Positions 24,543 through 32,622 of a stretch of 43,469 bases of DNA are shown here, piece after piece. Position 1 is the stretch's first letter. Each line of letters starts with the position of its first letter. The position numbers and the translations under genes were made by a program. The notes beneath the pieces are model-generated. The model did not search any database, was not told the origin of the DNA, and saw nothing but the letters and a program-made list of their open reading frames with translations. The stretch is taken from positions 1 to 43,469 of the forward strand of contig NZ_MUMI01000328.1 in assembly GCF_002155975.1 (NCBI RefSeq), read 5' to 3'. Source of the DNA: Amycolatopsis kentuckyensis (GTDB taxonomy: Bacteria; Actinomycetota; Actinomycetes; Mycobacteriales; Pseudonocardiaceae).

Positions 24543-25583
24543 ATGAAGATCGGGACCGGGATCAGCTACTCCGGAGGCTTCGCCGAAAGCGTCGCCGACG
24601 TCGTCGAACTGGAGAAGGCCGGCCTCGACGTCGTCTTCGTGCCGGAGGCGTACTCGTTCGACGCGGTCAGCCAGCTCGGCTACCTGGCCGCGAAGACCGA
24701 GCGCGTCCAGCTGGCGTCCGGCATCTTCCAGATCTACACCCGCACGCCGACGCTGACCGCGATGACCGCGGCGGGCCTCGACTTCGTCTCCGACGGGCGG
24801 TTCATCCTCGGGCTCGGGGCGTCCGGCCCTCAGGTCATCGAAGGGTTCCACGGCGTGAAGTACGACGCGCCGCTGGGCCGCACGCGCGAGATCGTCGACG
24901 TCTGCCGCCAGGTGTGGCGCCGCGAGCGCGTGGTGCACGAGGGCAAGCACTACACGATCCCGCTGCCGCCCGAGCAGGGCACCGGGCTCGGCAAGCCGCT
25001 CAAGCTGATCAACCACCCGGTCCGCGAGCGGATCCCGGTGCTGCTGGCCTCGATCGGGCCGAAGAACGTCGCGCTGACGGCCGAGATCGCCGAGGGCTGG
25101 CAGCCGATCTTCTTCCACCCCGAGAAGGCGGCCGACGTCTGGGGCGCGTCCCTCGCCGAAGGCAAGGCCAAGCGCGACGCGGCACTGGGCGAGCTGGACA
25201 CGTTCGTCACGGTGGCCCTGGCCATCGGCGACGACGTCGAGCCGCTCCTCGACCACGTCCGGCCGGTGCTGGCCCTGTACATCGGCGGCATGGGTGCGCG
25301 CGGCAAGAACTTCTACAACGACCTGGCCTGCCGCTACGGCTACGAGGCCGAGGCGAAGCTGATCCAGGACCTGTACCTGGACGGCAAGAAGGAAGAAGCG
25401 GCGGCGGCGGTTCCGCTCGAGCTGCTGCGCGCGATCTCCCTGGTCGGCCCGGCGGGGTACGTGAAGGAGCGCGTGGCGGCCTTCGCCGAGGCGGGTGCGA
25501 CGACGCTGGTGGTGAACCCGCTGCAGCCGGGCCGTGAGGGCCGGGTGGCGGCGGTGTCGCAGCTGCGTGAGCTGATCGGCTGA
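24543..25583 (+). CDS. F420-type LLM class oxidoreductase
   Basis: This 346-residue TIM-barrel enzyme of the luciferase-like monooxygenase family probably uses F420H2, as many actinobacterial members do. MKIGTGISYSGG is the first strand, ERVQLASGIFQIYTRTPT the third, and FILGLGASGPQVIEGFHG the block that contacts the cofactor. The C-terminal AYVKERVAAFAEAG-like stretch closes the barrel. It has a clear GGGAGG site before ATG 24543. The gene is monocistronic and ends 12 bp before a strong hairpin. Substrate unknown; the operator-like sequence upstream hints at a lipid or sterol link, which is weak. Confidence 0.88.
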   Translation: MKIGTGISYSGGFAESVADVVELEKAGLDVVFVPEAYSFDAVSQLGYLAAKTERVQLASGIFQIYTRTPTLTAMTAAGLDFVSDGRFILGLGASGPQVIEGFHGVKYDAPLGRTREIVDVCRQVWRRERVVHEGKHYTIPLPPEQGTGLGKPLKLINHPVRERIPVLLASIGPKNVALTAEIAEGWQPIFFHPEKAADVWGASLAEGKAKRDAALGELDTFVTVALAIGDDVEPLLDHVRPVLALYIGGMGARGKNFYNDLACRYGYEAEAKLIQDLYLDGKKEEAAAAVPLELLRAISLVGPAGYVKERVAAFAEAGATTLVVNPLQPGREGRVAAVSQLRELIG

Positions 25584-25594
25584 CCTCGCCGCGC

Positions 25595-25643
25595 CGTGAA
25601 TGACTCTTTCCTTGCGGTCCCACGCAGGAAAGAGTCATTCACG
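25595..25643. terminator. Large palindromic hairpin between convergent genes
   Basis: The arm CGTGAATGACTCTTTCCT (25595-25612) pairs perfectly over 18 bp with 25626-25643. An inner GCG/CGC pairing is separated by one bulged T, which leaves a 6-nt loop. It lies between the LLM stop (25583) and the sortase stop (25656) and can terminate both strands. The long, relatively AT-rich stem is unlike the surrounding DNA and could be a dispersed repeat. Confidence 0.8.
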
Positions 25644-25655
25644 ACCCACCGCGCG

Positions 25656-26237
25656 TCAGGCCGGGGACGCGTAAACCGCAACCCGCGTCTCGCCGAGCCC
25701 CGCGCCGTCATACGTTCCGTCGCTGGTGATCAGCCGCAGCTCCGGCCCCGCCCCGTCCGGCGCCACCAGCGCCCCGTCCGGCTCATCCGCGGGGAACACC
25801 GCCGTCCGCCGAACCGTGAAGCGCGCCTCCTGCCCTCGAGCGTCACGCACCGTGATCACCGCTCCCGGCGAGAGCTTGCCCAGGCGCGCGAACGCGCCCG
25901 CCGAGTACCCGAAACTCGCGTGCGCGGACAACACCGCCACCCCGGGCGCTCCCGGCACCGGCCCGTCGGCGAACCAGCCGACCCCCAACGCGGTTCCCGG
26001 CTGCTCGCGGCGCCCGTCGACGTGACCGAGCGCGATCACGGGAGCCGGCGTCAGGCCCAGTGCCGGGATCAGCACCGTGACCGGCGGAGCTCCGGCCACC
26101 GGGGGACGATCCGCCGCCGGGGCGATCGCGGGCGCCGGGGACAGCACCGAGGTCACCCCGAGCAGGACGCAGCCGAGCCCCGCCACGACCGCGAGCACGA
26201 CCGCGGCCGGCCGCACGAGCCGCTCGGGCCGTTGCAT
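25656..26237 (-). CDS. Class F sortase-like protein with catalytic Cys replaced by Ser
   Basis: This 193-residue protein is anchored by an N-terminal helix (residues 11-32) with a Pro/Ala linker, so the domain faces outside. The fold signature is that of class F sortases: GHVDG near residue 71, LGKLSPGAVITV (about 119-130), PELRLITSDG (165-174) and TRVAVYA at the end. Active sortases have LITC; here the residue is Ser172 (AGC, one base from a Cys codon). His106 in LSAHASFG and Arg185 remain. It may be inactive, act as a binding protein, or have Ser-based chemistry. No LPxTG substrate is encoded nearby. ATG 26237 is the only good start. Confidence 0.75.
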   Translation of the reverse strand: MQRPERLVRPAAVVLAVVAGLGCVLLGVTSVLSPAPAIAPAADRPPVAGAPPVTVLIPALGLTPAPVIALGHVDGRREQPGTALGVGWFADGPVPGAPGVAVLSAHASFGYSAGAFARLGKLSPGAVITVRDARGQEARFTVRRTAVFPADEPDGALVAPDGAGPELRLITSDGTYDGAGLGETRVAVYASPA

Positions 26238-26481
26238 CTCTTTCCCCTGCTCTACGCCGGTTCCGATGTCCGATTAATCGCCGTGCGCACACGGGCGTTA
26301 CCGAATCGTGTCCGGTTGCACCGTAGTTCACTCGATCGGGTTATCTCACTGTGACCTTCGCGTCAGGAAGGCACGCCCGGAGGGCCTCAATACCGGAAAT
26401 GCCCGGCGGCGAGCCGTGAGATCGGACATCATTGCTGGTTTCGAGCGGCCGGACTGGGGATATTCAGCAGGCGGAAGTGAG

Positions 26482-27435
26482 GTGCGCCGAGCAGTGCGAA
26501 AAAGAGAAGAGCCCGCGGTGGGCGTGCTGGACGTCGGTTCGTTCAGCGCCCGGCTCGTGGTGGTGCCGGTGGACGGCTCACCCCGCGAGCCGGTGGTCAA
26601 CCACCAGACGCGGCTGCGCCTGGACCGCGAGCTCGACGTCCGCGGCCGCCTCTCCGATCGCGGCATCGAGGCCGTCACGGCCGCCGTCGCGGCCGGCATG
26701 ACCACGGCGTACCGCCACGGCGTCAGCGACGTCTACCCCCTGGCCACGTCCTCGATCCGGGACGCGGCCAACGCGGCGGACGTCGTCCGGCACGTCGCCG
26801 GCGAAACCGGGGTCGAACTGCGGTTCCTCTCCGGCCGTTGCGAGGCCGAACTGACCTACCTCGCCGCCCGCCGCTGGTACGACGCCGAGCCCGGGCCGAT
26901 GCTCGTGCTCGACATCGGCGGCGGCACGGTCGAACTGGCCGCCGGCTCCGGCGAAAAAGCCACGTTCGCGCGCTCGCTGCCGCTGGGCGCCCGCTCGATG
27001 ACGCGGGACTGGCTGCCGTCCGAGCGCGTGTCGAACAAGCAGGTCAAGGCCCTGCGCGCGCACGCCCTCGACGTCGTGACCACCACGCTCGGCGCCGCCG
27101 ACGTCGACGACCCGCGGGTGGTCGGCTGCTCGAAGGTGCTCCAGCAGCTCGCGCGGCTGGCCGGCGCCCGCCCCGGCAAGTGCAAGGAACTGCGCCTCGG
27201 CGACCTCCGGGCGTGGATCCCGCGGCTCGCCGCGCTGCCGCCGTCGAAGCGGGCGGAACTGCCGGGCATCTCGCGCAGCCGCGCCCACCAGGCGCTGGCC
27301 GGCGCGATCGTCGCGGAAGCCCTGCTGACCGTCGCCGGCGGCAAGGTGACGATCTGCCCCTGGTCGACCCGCGACGGCCTGCTGCTCACCCTGCAGGACA
27401 AGGCGCGGGCCGCGGCGGGCAAGCGCGCGGCCTGA
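26482..27435 (+). CDS. Ppx/GppA-family phosphatase
   Basis: This protein of about 317 residues is of the exopolyphosphatase/guanosine pentaphosphate phosphatase family (actin-like ATPase fold). It probably acts on polyphosphate or pppGpp. Motifs in order are VLDVGSFSARLVVV (phosphate 1), ATSSIRDAANA, RFLSGRCEAELTYLAA, LVLDIGGGTVELAAG (phosphate 2) and SLPLGARSMTRDW. It is short, like mycobacterial Ppx1/Ppx2, without the C-terminal HD-like domain. The start is uncertain. GTG 26482 follows GGAAGTGAG; GTG 26494 or 26518 would drop 4 or 12 residues. The frame is open to 26308, but that upstream sequence has non-coding character. Confidence 0.85.
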   Translation: MRRAVRKREEPAVGVLDVGSFSARLVVVPVDGSPREPVVNHQTRLRLDRELDVRGRLSDRGIEAVTAAVAAGMTTAYRHGVSDVYPLATSSIRDAANAADVVRHVAGETGVELRFLSGRCEAELTYLAARRWYDAEPGPMLVLDIGGGTVELAAGSGEKATFARSLPLGARSMTRDWLPSERVSNKQVKALRAHALDVVTTTLGAADVDDPRVVGCSKVLQQLARLAGARPGKCKELRLGDLRAWIPRLAALPPSKRAELPGISRSRAHQALAGAIVAEALLTVAGGKVTICPWSTRDGLLLTLQDKARAAAGKRAA

Positions 27436-27477
27436 TCCCGCTGGCCGTCGCCGGGAAAACCGGGTATTCCGGAAGGC

Positions 27478-27660
27478 ATGAGCGAGCAGCAGCGCCGCCA
27501 CGGCCGCGACGAAGAAGACGAAGAGCTCCCGAAGCTCCCGACCCCCGGCAAGCTGACCCACGACGTGCCGACCGCACCGGATCCGGACGTGAGCCCGGGT
27601 GGGACCGAGGAAGTCCCGGCCCCACCCGCACGCGAGGCCGCTAGCGACCTTCCTCGGTGA
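27478..27660 (+). CDS. Small acidic, probably disordered protein
   Basis: This 60-residue frame starts at ATG 27478 with GGAAGG 1 nt upstream. It encodes a charged, Pro-rich chain (RRHGRDEEDEELPKLPTPGK, later PAPPAREAASDLPR) with no helix-forming hydrophobic stretch. It is probably unfolded alone. It follows Ppx by 42 bp and could be co-transcribed. The last 20 nt overlap the end of the convergent GH65 gene. The function is unknown. The ribosome site spacing is short, so it might not be translated. Confidence 0.5.
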   Translation: MSEQQRRHGRDEEDEELPKLPTPGKLTHDVPTAPDPDVSPGGTEEVPAPPAREAASDLPR

Positions 27661-30040
27661 TCGGGTTCGCCGGCTCCGCGTACTGACGCACCGCCTCCGA
27701 GTCGCGCCGCATCGGCGCGCGGCCGGGAGGCTGCTTCGGCGGTGTGCCGGGGTCGACCTTCGGGACCGCGTACCGCCGCGGCTCCGCCGTGACGGTGATG
27801 CGCTCGCCGTGGTGCAGCACTTCCAGCGGTGGACCGGCGATGACGTGGTACGTGGCCTGGTCGGGGTCGATCTCGACCTGAAACCGGGTGCCCCGGAACA
27901 TCAGGCGGAAGGTGATCCGCCCCAGCTGCGGGGGCAGCCGCGGCGCGAAGGCCAGCGTCCCGCCGTGGTCGCGCAGGCCGCCGAACCCGGCCACCGCGCC
28001 CTGCCACGCCCCGGCCAGGGACGCCATGTGCAGGCCGTTGCGCACGTTGTTGTGGACGTCGTGCAGGTCGGTCAGCGCGGCTTCGGCGAGGTAGTCGTAG
28101 GCCAGCTCCAGGTGCCCCACCTCGGCCGCGATGACCGCCTGCGTCCCCGCCGACAGCGAAGAATCGCGCACGGTCCGTGCTTCGTAGTAGGCGAAGTTGC
28201 GGGCTTTCTCCTCCGCGCTGAAGGAATCGCCGCACAGGTGCAGCGCCAGCACCAGGTCCGCCTGCTTGACGACCTGCTTGCGGTAGAGGTCGAAGTACGG
28301 GAAGTGCAGCAGCAGCGGGTAGTGCGCCTGGTCGGTGCCCTCGTAGTCCCACTCGTCGTGGTCGAGGAAGCCCTCCGACTGCGGGTGCACGCCCAGTTCT
28401 TCGTCGTAGGGCAGGAACATCGCCGCCGCGGCCGCGCGCCAGGAGTCCAGCTCGACGGTGTCGACGCCGAACCGCGCGGCCACGCCCGCGTGCCGCTCGC
28501 ACGACTCGGCCGCCGCCTGCAGGTTCCGGCGCGCCATCAGGTTCGTGTAGACGTTGTTGTCCGCCACCGCCGAGTACTCGTCCGGCCCGGTGACGCCGTC
28601 GATGCGGAACGCGCCGTGCCGGTCGTGGTGGCCCAGCGACGCCCACAGCCGCGCGGTTTCCAGCAGCAGCTCGGTGCCGTAGTCGCGTTCGAACTCCTCG
28701 TCGCCGGTCGCGTTGAGGTAGCGCACGACCGCGTCGGCGATGTCCGCGCTGACGTGGAACGCCGCCGTGCCCGCCGGCCAGTACGCCGAGCACTCGGCGC
28801 CGTTGATCGACCGCCACGGGAACGCCGCGCCGCGCAACCCCAGCTGGTGCGCGCGTTCCCGCGCTTTGTCCATTGTGGAGTGACGCCAGCGCAGGGCGTC
28901 GCGCGCCGCGTCCGGGATGGTGTAGGTCAGCACCGGCAGGACGAAGGATTCGGTGTCCCAGAAGGCGTGCCCGTCGTAGCCGGGCCCGGTCAGCCCCTTG
29001 CCGGCGATCGCGCGGCTCTCGCCGCGGGCCCCGGCCTGCAGGATGTGGAAGAGGGCGAAGCGGACGGCCTGCTGCAGTTCCGGATCGCCCTCGATCTCGA
29101 TGTCCGACGTGGTCCAGTAGTCGTCCAGGAACTCGCGCTGCTCGGTGAGCAGGCCCTTCCAGCCGGTCTGGCGGGCACCGGCCAGCGCCGCCTCGACCTG
29201 CGAGCGCAGTGCCGGCACCGAGCGCTGCGCGGACCAGCCGTAGGCGAGGAACTTGGTGATCCGCAGCCGGCCGCCCTTGGGCACGTCGACCGCGACGGTC
29301 AGCCGCGCGAGGTCCTCCTCGGCGTGGATGCGGGCGCGGATCCCGTCGTCCACCTCGATCTTGTGGTCCATCGCCGCGGCCATCCGCAGCCCGGACCGGC
29401 GGGTCCGGTGCACCAGCACGGCGTTGTACTCCGACGCGCGGTGGAACTCACTCACCAGCGGTGCCTCCAGCGCCGCGGCCACCCGCGGGTCGCTGGTGTC
29501 GGATTCGATCGGCTCGTTGGCCAGCAGGTCGGACTGGACGACCAGCTGCAGGTCCTCGTCGAGCGGCTCGACCTCGTACCGGATCGCGGCGATCGCGCGC
29601 TGGGTGAACGACACCAGCCGCTCGGTGCGCACGCGGACCCGCCGCCCGGTCGGCGACGACCATTCGGTGGTCCGGCTCAGCGTGCCCTTGCGGAAGTCCA
29701 GCACGCGGTCGTGCGCGGTGGCCGCGCCGTAGCGCATGTCGAGCGGTTCGTCCTCGACGAGCAGCCGGATGATCTTGCCGTCGGTCACGTTGACGACGGT
29801 CTGCCCCTCTTCGGGGTAGCCGTAGCCCGCTTCGGCGTAGGGGAGTTCGTGCTGCTCGTAGAAGCCGTTGAGGTAGGTGCCGGGCAGCCCGCGCGGCTCG
29901 GCCTCCTCGAGGGTGCCGCGCAGGCCGATGTGGCCGTTGGACACCGCGAACGCCGATTCGGTGCGCTGCAGGGCGTCGACGTCCATGCCGCGCCAGCGCA
30001 GGGCCCACGGCGAGCATTCGTAGCCGTGCGGTTCGGTCAT
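27641..30040 (-). CDS. Glycoside hydrolase family 65 disaccharide phosphorylase
   Basis: This 799-residue cytoplasmic enzyme of the GH65 family cleaves an alpha-glucosidic disaccharide (maltose, trehalose or kojibiose type) by phosphorolysis to beta-glucose 1-phosphate. The N-terminal beta-sandwich covers residues about 1-270 and the (alpha/alpha)6 barrel about 300-690. The general acid lies in GVTGPDEYSAVADNNVYTN, with the key Glu at 488, almost the same number as in characterised maltose phosphorylases. KQVVKQADLVLAL is the phosphate-side motif. ATG 30040 overlaps the stop of the beta-phosphoglucomutase gene (ATGA) and has GGAGG upstream. The same gene pair is known in mycobacteria (Rv3400-Rv3401). 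The exact sugar cannot be told. Confidence 0.92.
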   Translation of the reverse strand: MTEPHGYECSPWALRWRGMDVDALQRTESAFAVSNGHIGLRGTLEEAEPRGLPGTYLNGFYEQHELPYAEAGYGYPEEGQTVVNVTDGKIIRLLVEDEPLDMRYGAATAHDRVLDFRKGTLSRTTEWSSPTGRRVRVRTERLVSFTQRAIAAIRYEVEPLDEDLQLVVQSDLLANEPIESDTSDPRVAAALEAPLVSEFHRASEYNAVLVHRTRRSGLRMAAAMDHKIEVDDGIRARIHAEEDLARLTVAVDVPKGGRLRITKFLAYGWSAQRSVPALRSQVEAALAGARQTGWKGLLTEQREFLDDYWTTSDIEIEGDPELQQAVRFALFHILQAGARGESRAIAGKGLTGPGYDGHAFWDTESFVLPVLTYTIPDAARDALRWRHSTMDKARERAHQLGLRGAAFPWRSINGAECSAYWPAGTAAFHVSADIADAVVRYLNATGDEEFERDYGTELLLETARLWASLGHHDRHGAFRIDGVTGPDEYSAVADNNVYTNLMARRNLQAAAESCERHAGVAARFGVDTVELDSWRAAAAAMFLPYDEELGVHPQSEGFLDHDEWDYEGTDQAHYPLLLHFPYFDLYRKQVVKQADLVLALHLCGDSFSAEEKARNFAYYEARTVRDSSLSAGTQAVIAAEVGHLELAYDYLAEAALTDLHDVHNNVRNGLHMASLAGAWQGAVAGFGGLRDHGGTLAFAPRLPPQLGRITFRLMFRGTRFQVEIDPDQATYHVIAGPPLEVLHHGERITVTAEPRRYAVPKVDPGTPPKQPPGRAPMRRDSEAVRQYAEPANPITEEGR

Positions 30041-30768
30041 CGGTCCTCCAGGAGGTCGGCGAGGTCGTCGACGACGATGTCGGCCCCGTGGGCCTCGAGC
30101 GCGGCGGCCTGGTCGGCCCGGTTCACGCCCACGACGTAGCCGAAGCCGCCGGCCTTCCCGGCCTGGACGCCGGACTGGGCGTCCTCGAACACGGCCGCGT
30201 GCGCGGGTTCGACGCCGAGGGCCGCGGCGCCGGCCAGGAACGAGTCCGGGGCCGGCTTGCCGCGCAGGTGGCGTTCGCGGATGACGATGCCGTCGATGCG
30301 CGCCTCGACGTACTTGCTCAGGTCGGCGCCGTCGAGGACCTTCGCGCCGTTCGCCGACGACGTCACGACGGCGATCCGCAGCCCGGCGGCCTTGGCCGCT
30401 TCGAGGTAGCGCACCGAACCCGGGTACGGGTTGACGCCGCGCTCGTCGATGATCTTGAGGACGAGTTCGTTCTTGCGGTTGCCCACGCCGTTGACGGTCG
30501 GGGCGTCCACCGGGTCGTCCGGTTCGCCTTCGGGCAGCACGATCCCCCGTGACCGCAGGAACTCCCGCACGCCGTCGGCGCGGGGGCGGCCGTCCACAAA
30601 GGCCGCGTAGTCGTGGTCGGTGAACTCCGCGAACCCGGCGCCGTCGCGGGTGCGGAGGAATTCGTCGAACGTCCGCTTCCAGGCCTCGCGGTGGAGGACC
30701 GCCGTGCCGGTCAATACTCCGTCGAGGTCGAACAGGCAGGCGGTGATGGTCTCGGGCAATCCCGTCAT
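30037..30768 (-). CDS. Beta-phosphoglucomutase-like HAD phosphatase/mutase
   Basis: This 243-residue HAD-superfamily enzyme probably converts beta-glucose 1-phosphate to glucose 6-phosphate. Motif I is FDLDGVLTG with nucleophile Asp14 and acid/base Asp16. Motif II is VVTSSANG, and the late acidic motif is VFEDAQSGVQAGKAG. The cap domain includes GVGNRKNELVL, in the usual place of the mutase substrate loop. It overlaps the downstream GH65 gene by 4 nt, and that enzyme would supply its substrate, so the two form a disaccharide-use pathway into glycolysis. ATG 30768. The ArsR gene upstream ends 9 bp before it and may be in the same transcript. Confidence 0.92.
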   Translation of the reverse strand: MTGLPETITACLFDLDGVLTGTAVLHREAWKRTFDEFLRTRDGAGFAEFTDHDYAAFVDGRPRADGVREFLRSRGIVLPEGEPDDPVDAPTVNGVGNRKNELVLKIIDERGVNPYPGSVRYLEAAKAAGLRIAVVTSSANGAKVLDGADLSKYVEARIDGIVIRERHLRGKPAPDSFLAGAAALGVEPAHAAVFEDAQSGVQAGKAGGFGYVVGVNRADQAAALEAHGADIVVDDLADLLEDR

Positions 30769-30777
30769 GCCCGCACG

Positions 30778-31146
30778 CTACCGGTCTTTGGTTGTGTTCG
30801 CGGGTTGTTCGGAGTGGGGCCGCACCCGATGGATGAGTTCGTGCACGGTCGCGTCGGCGAGCCGGTACCGCACCACGCGGCCGGTGCGCTGCGGTGTGAC
30901 CAGCCCGTGTGCCCGCAGCAGCCGCAGGGCCTGCGACACCGCGGTGTCGGTCATGCCGGTGGCGGCGGCGAGGTCGGTGACGCTGATCTCGCGGGCGTAG
31001 TGGATGGAGACCAGCAGCGCCAGCCGCGAGGGGTCGGCGACCACGGAGAAGCGCCGGGCCCACTCGTCGATGACGGCGCGGTCGCCCAGTCCGTCGACCG
31101 CCGCCGCGACGCGTTCCGGGTCGATCAGCTTGCGGTCGGTGCTCAC
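30778..31146 (-). CDS. ArsR/SmtB-family regulator
   Basis: This 122-residue winged-helix repressor is of normal ArsR length. VVADPSRLALLVSIH is the entry helix and GMTDTAVSQALRLLRAHGLV the recognition helix. The last helix, DATVHELIHRVRPHSEQ, is rich in His and acidic residues and could bind a metal, although it does not match the SmtB alpha-5 pattern exactly. GTG 31146 is chosen; an in-frame GTG at 31182 would add 12 residues. It is divergent from the thioesterase gene, with a palindrome at 31239-31256 between them, and is the first gene before pgmB and GH65 on this strand. It may control either side. Confidence 0.82.
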   Translation of the reverse strand: MSTDRKLIDPERVAAAVDGLGDRAVIDEWARRFSVVADPSRLALLVSIHYAREISVTDLAAATGMTDTAVSQALRLLRAHGLVTPQRTGRVVRYRLADATVHELIHRVRPHSEQPANTTKDR

Positions 31147-31238
31147 CCCCGGATGATTCCACCCTCGCCGCGGGCGGACCACCGGTGGTGTGGGTCACGA
31201 CGCGCTTGACGCTCGCGTTCCCGCGGGCGACGCTGGCG

Positions 31239-31256
31239 TTAAGACAGTTGTCATAA
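31239..31256. promoter_or_regulatory. Operator-like palindrome overlapping the thioesterase -10 box
   Basis: TTAAGACAGTTGTCATAA has arms TAAGACA/TGTCATA with one mismatch. It overlaps CATAAT (31252-31257), a likely -10 box for the gene at 31270. The divergent ArsR protein is the natural candidate binder. Confidence 0.45.
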
Positions 31257-31269
31257 TCGAGGAGCCCGC

Positions 31270-31770
31270 ATGACCGACGTCGAAGCCCCGGTCCGTTCGA
31301 AGACCATCACGTGGCAGGACCCCCTGGAGACGGCCCGGCTCGGCGCGACGATGTCCGGCCTGGAGTACATGCGGGCGATCGCCGAGGGCCGCGTCCCGCC
31401 GGCGCCGATCGCCGAACACTTCGGCATGCGGTGGGAAAGCATCGAACCCGGCGAGGTCGTCGCGGTCGCCGAGCCGGACGAGTCCCTGTACAACCCGATC
31501 GGCATGGTGCACGGCGGGGTGGCGGCGACGATGCTGGACTCGGTGGTCGGCTGCGCGGTCCACACGACGCTCCCGGCCGGCGTCGGCTACGCGTCGGTGG
31601 AGCTGAAGGTGAGCTACCTGCGCGCGATCCACGCCGGCCGCGGGGAAATCCGCGCGACCGGCCGCGTGGTCAAGGAGGGCTCCCGGATCGCCTTCGCCGA
31701 GGGGGAGATCCGCGACGCCGAAGGCAAGCTGCTGGCCACGGCGTCGGGGACCTGCGTCATCACGCGCTGA
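31270..31770 (+). CDS. PaaI-type hotdog thioesterase
   Basis: This 166-residue cytoplasmic acyl-CoA thioesterase has a single hotdog domain. The signature is NPIGMVHGGVAATMLDSVVG (about residues 77-96), where HGG with the following Asp forms the active-site region. SVELKVSYLRAIHAG is the next conserved strand. It probably hydrolyses aromatic or medium-chain acyl-CoA; the substrate is not deducible. ATG 31270 has GAGGAG 6 nt upstream. The 3' end overlaps the convergent NTF2-like gene by 11 nt. Confidence 0.9.
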   Translation: MTDVEAPVRSKTITWQDPLETARLGATMSGLEYMRAIAEGRVPPAPIAEHFGMRWESIEPGEVVAVAEPDESLYNPIGMVHGGVAATMLDSVVGCAVHTTLPAGVGYASVELKVSYLRAIHAGRGEIRATGRVVKEGSRIAFAEGEIRDAEGKLLATASGTCVITR

Positions 31771-32089
31771 TCGGCTGCTTGACGTCCCAGTGCTCGACGA
31801 GCAGGCCGTCCTCGACGCGCAGGATGTCGACGATGGCGGTCCCGGCCACGTGCAGGTGCGCGACGACGAGGTCGTCCTCCGCGACGACGTGCTTGAGCAC
31901 CGCGCTCGCGCCGGCCAGCGGCGAGTTCTTCACGGCGTCGGTGAACGCCTCGCGGCCGGAGGGCAGCCCGGGGCTGTGGGTGACGAAATCGGGGTGGAGC
32001 GCGGCCATTGCCGCGTCGAAGTCCTGGCGCACGAACAGGTTCTCCAGGCAGTCGACGACGATCATGCGGTTCTTCGCGGATTCGCTCAT
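31760..32089 (-). CDS. NTF2/SnoaL-like domain protein
   Basis: This small 109-residue protein has the SnoaL-like fold: VDCLENLFVRQDFDAAMAALHPDFVTHSPGLPSGREAF at the front and VVAHLHVAGTAIVDILRVEDGLLVEHWDV at the back. Many relatives are isomerases, cyclases or proteins of unknown role. ATG 32089 is chosen because the family usually starts about here; the frame stays open far upstream through the MarR gene, which is not meaningful. The ribosome site is weak. It is 50 bp downstream of the MarR stop and may be co-transcribed with it. Confidence 0.82.
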   Translation of the reverse strand: MSESAKNRMIVVDCLENLFVRQDFDAAMAALHPDFVTHSPGLPSGREAFTDAVKNSPLAGASAVLKHVVAEDDLVVAHLHVAGTAIVDILRVEDGLLVEHWDVKQPISA

Positions 32090-32139
32090 GCGCCGATCGT
32101 CGGCCTTCCGGGCGACGGCGTCGATTACGCCGGAGGTAG

Positions 32140-32622
32140 TCAGCGCGGCGGCCGGACCCGCCGGGCGCGGATCGCGTCGCCGCCGCCGTAGCGGCCGATG
32201 ACCGCGGCCAGGAGGGCGCGCGCGTCTTCGACCCGGCCGGCGCCGTACTCGGTGACCAGTTCCTCCTGGAGTTCCTGCCGCAGCGCCCGCGTCGCTTCGA
32301 CGGCGGCCAGCGCGTGGTCGGTCAGGTGCAGCAGTTTCGTGCGCGCGTCCGCCGGGTCGGCCTCGCGGCGCACCAGCCCCCGGCGTTCGAGGTCCGCGAC
32401 CGCCTTCGACGCGGCCTGCTGGGTCACGCCCATCCGCTCGGCCAGCGCGGTGATGGACAGCGGCGCGGCCAGGACGTGCTGGATGACGACGCCGTCGTTG
32501 AAGCGCAGGTCGCCGAAGCCGCGGGTCGCGAGCCGCCGCTGGACCTCGTCCGTCATCGCCCAGCCGGCGAAGAGGGCCGTCAGTGACAGGTCGAGGCTCT
32601 CGGCGGTAGGATGCACAACCAT
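32140..32622 (-). CDS. MarR-family transcriptional regulator
   Basis: This 160-residue winged-helix repressor has PLSITALAERMGVTQQAASKAVADLERRGLV (about residues 51-81) as its DNA-binding helices, followed by the wing DPADARTKLLHLT. The terminal helices should form the dimer. The start codon is the centre of a perfect palindrome, CACAACCATGGTTGTG (32614-32629), which is MarR-operator-like. The gene on the other strand uses the same CATG for its own ATG. TAGATT lies 8 nt before this ATG on the minus strand, so the mRNA would be leaderless. The protein probably represses both genes by covering both starts. Confidence 0.9.
   Translation of the reverse strand: MVVHPTAESLDLSLTALFAGWAMTDEVQRRLATRGFGDLRFNDGVVIQHVLAAPLSITALAERMGVTQQAASKAVADLERRGLVRREADPADARTKLLHLTDHALAAVEATRALRQELQEELVTEYGAGRVEDARALLAAVIGRYGGGDAIRARRVRPPR

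Noticed and set aside
27641..31198. A single GH65-mutase fusion read from the long minus-strand frame
   Set aside because: The beta-phosphoglucomutase is in a different frame and has its own start and stop. The GH65 gene begins at ATG 30040 with a ribosome site and a 4-nt overlap, so they are two coupled genes.
32198..32620. Upstream extension of the PPOX-like protein antisense to the MarR gene
   Set aside because: The family N-terminus fits ATG 32621, and the extension has shadow-frame composition.
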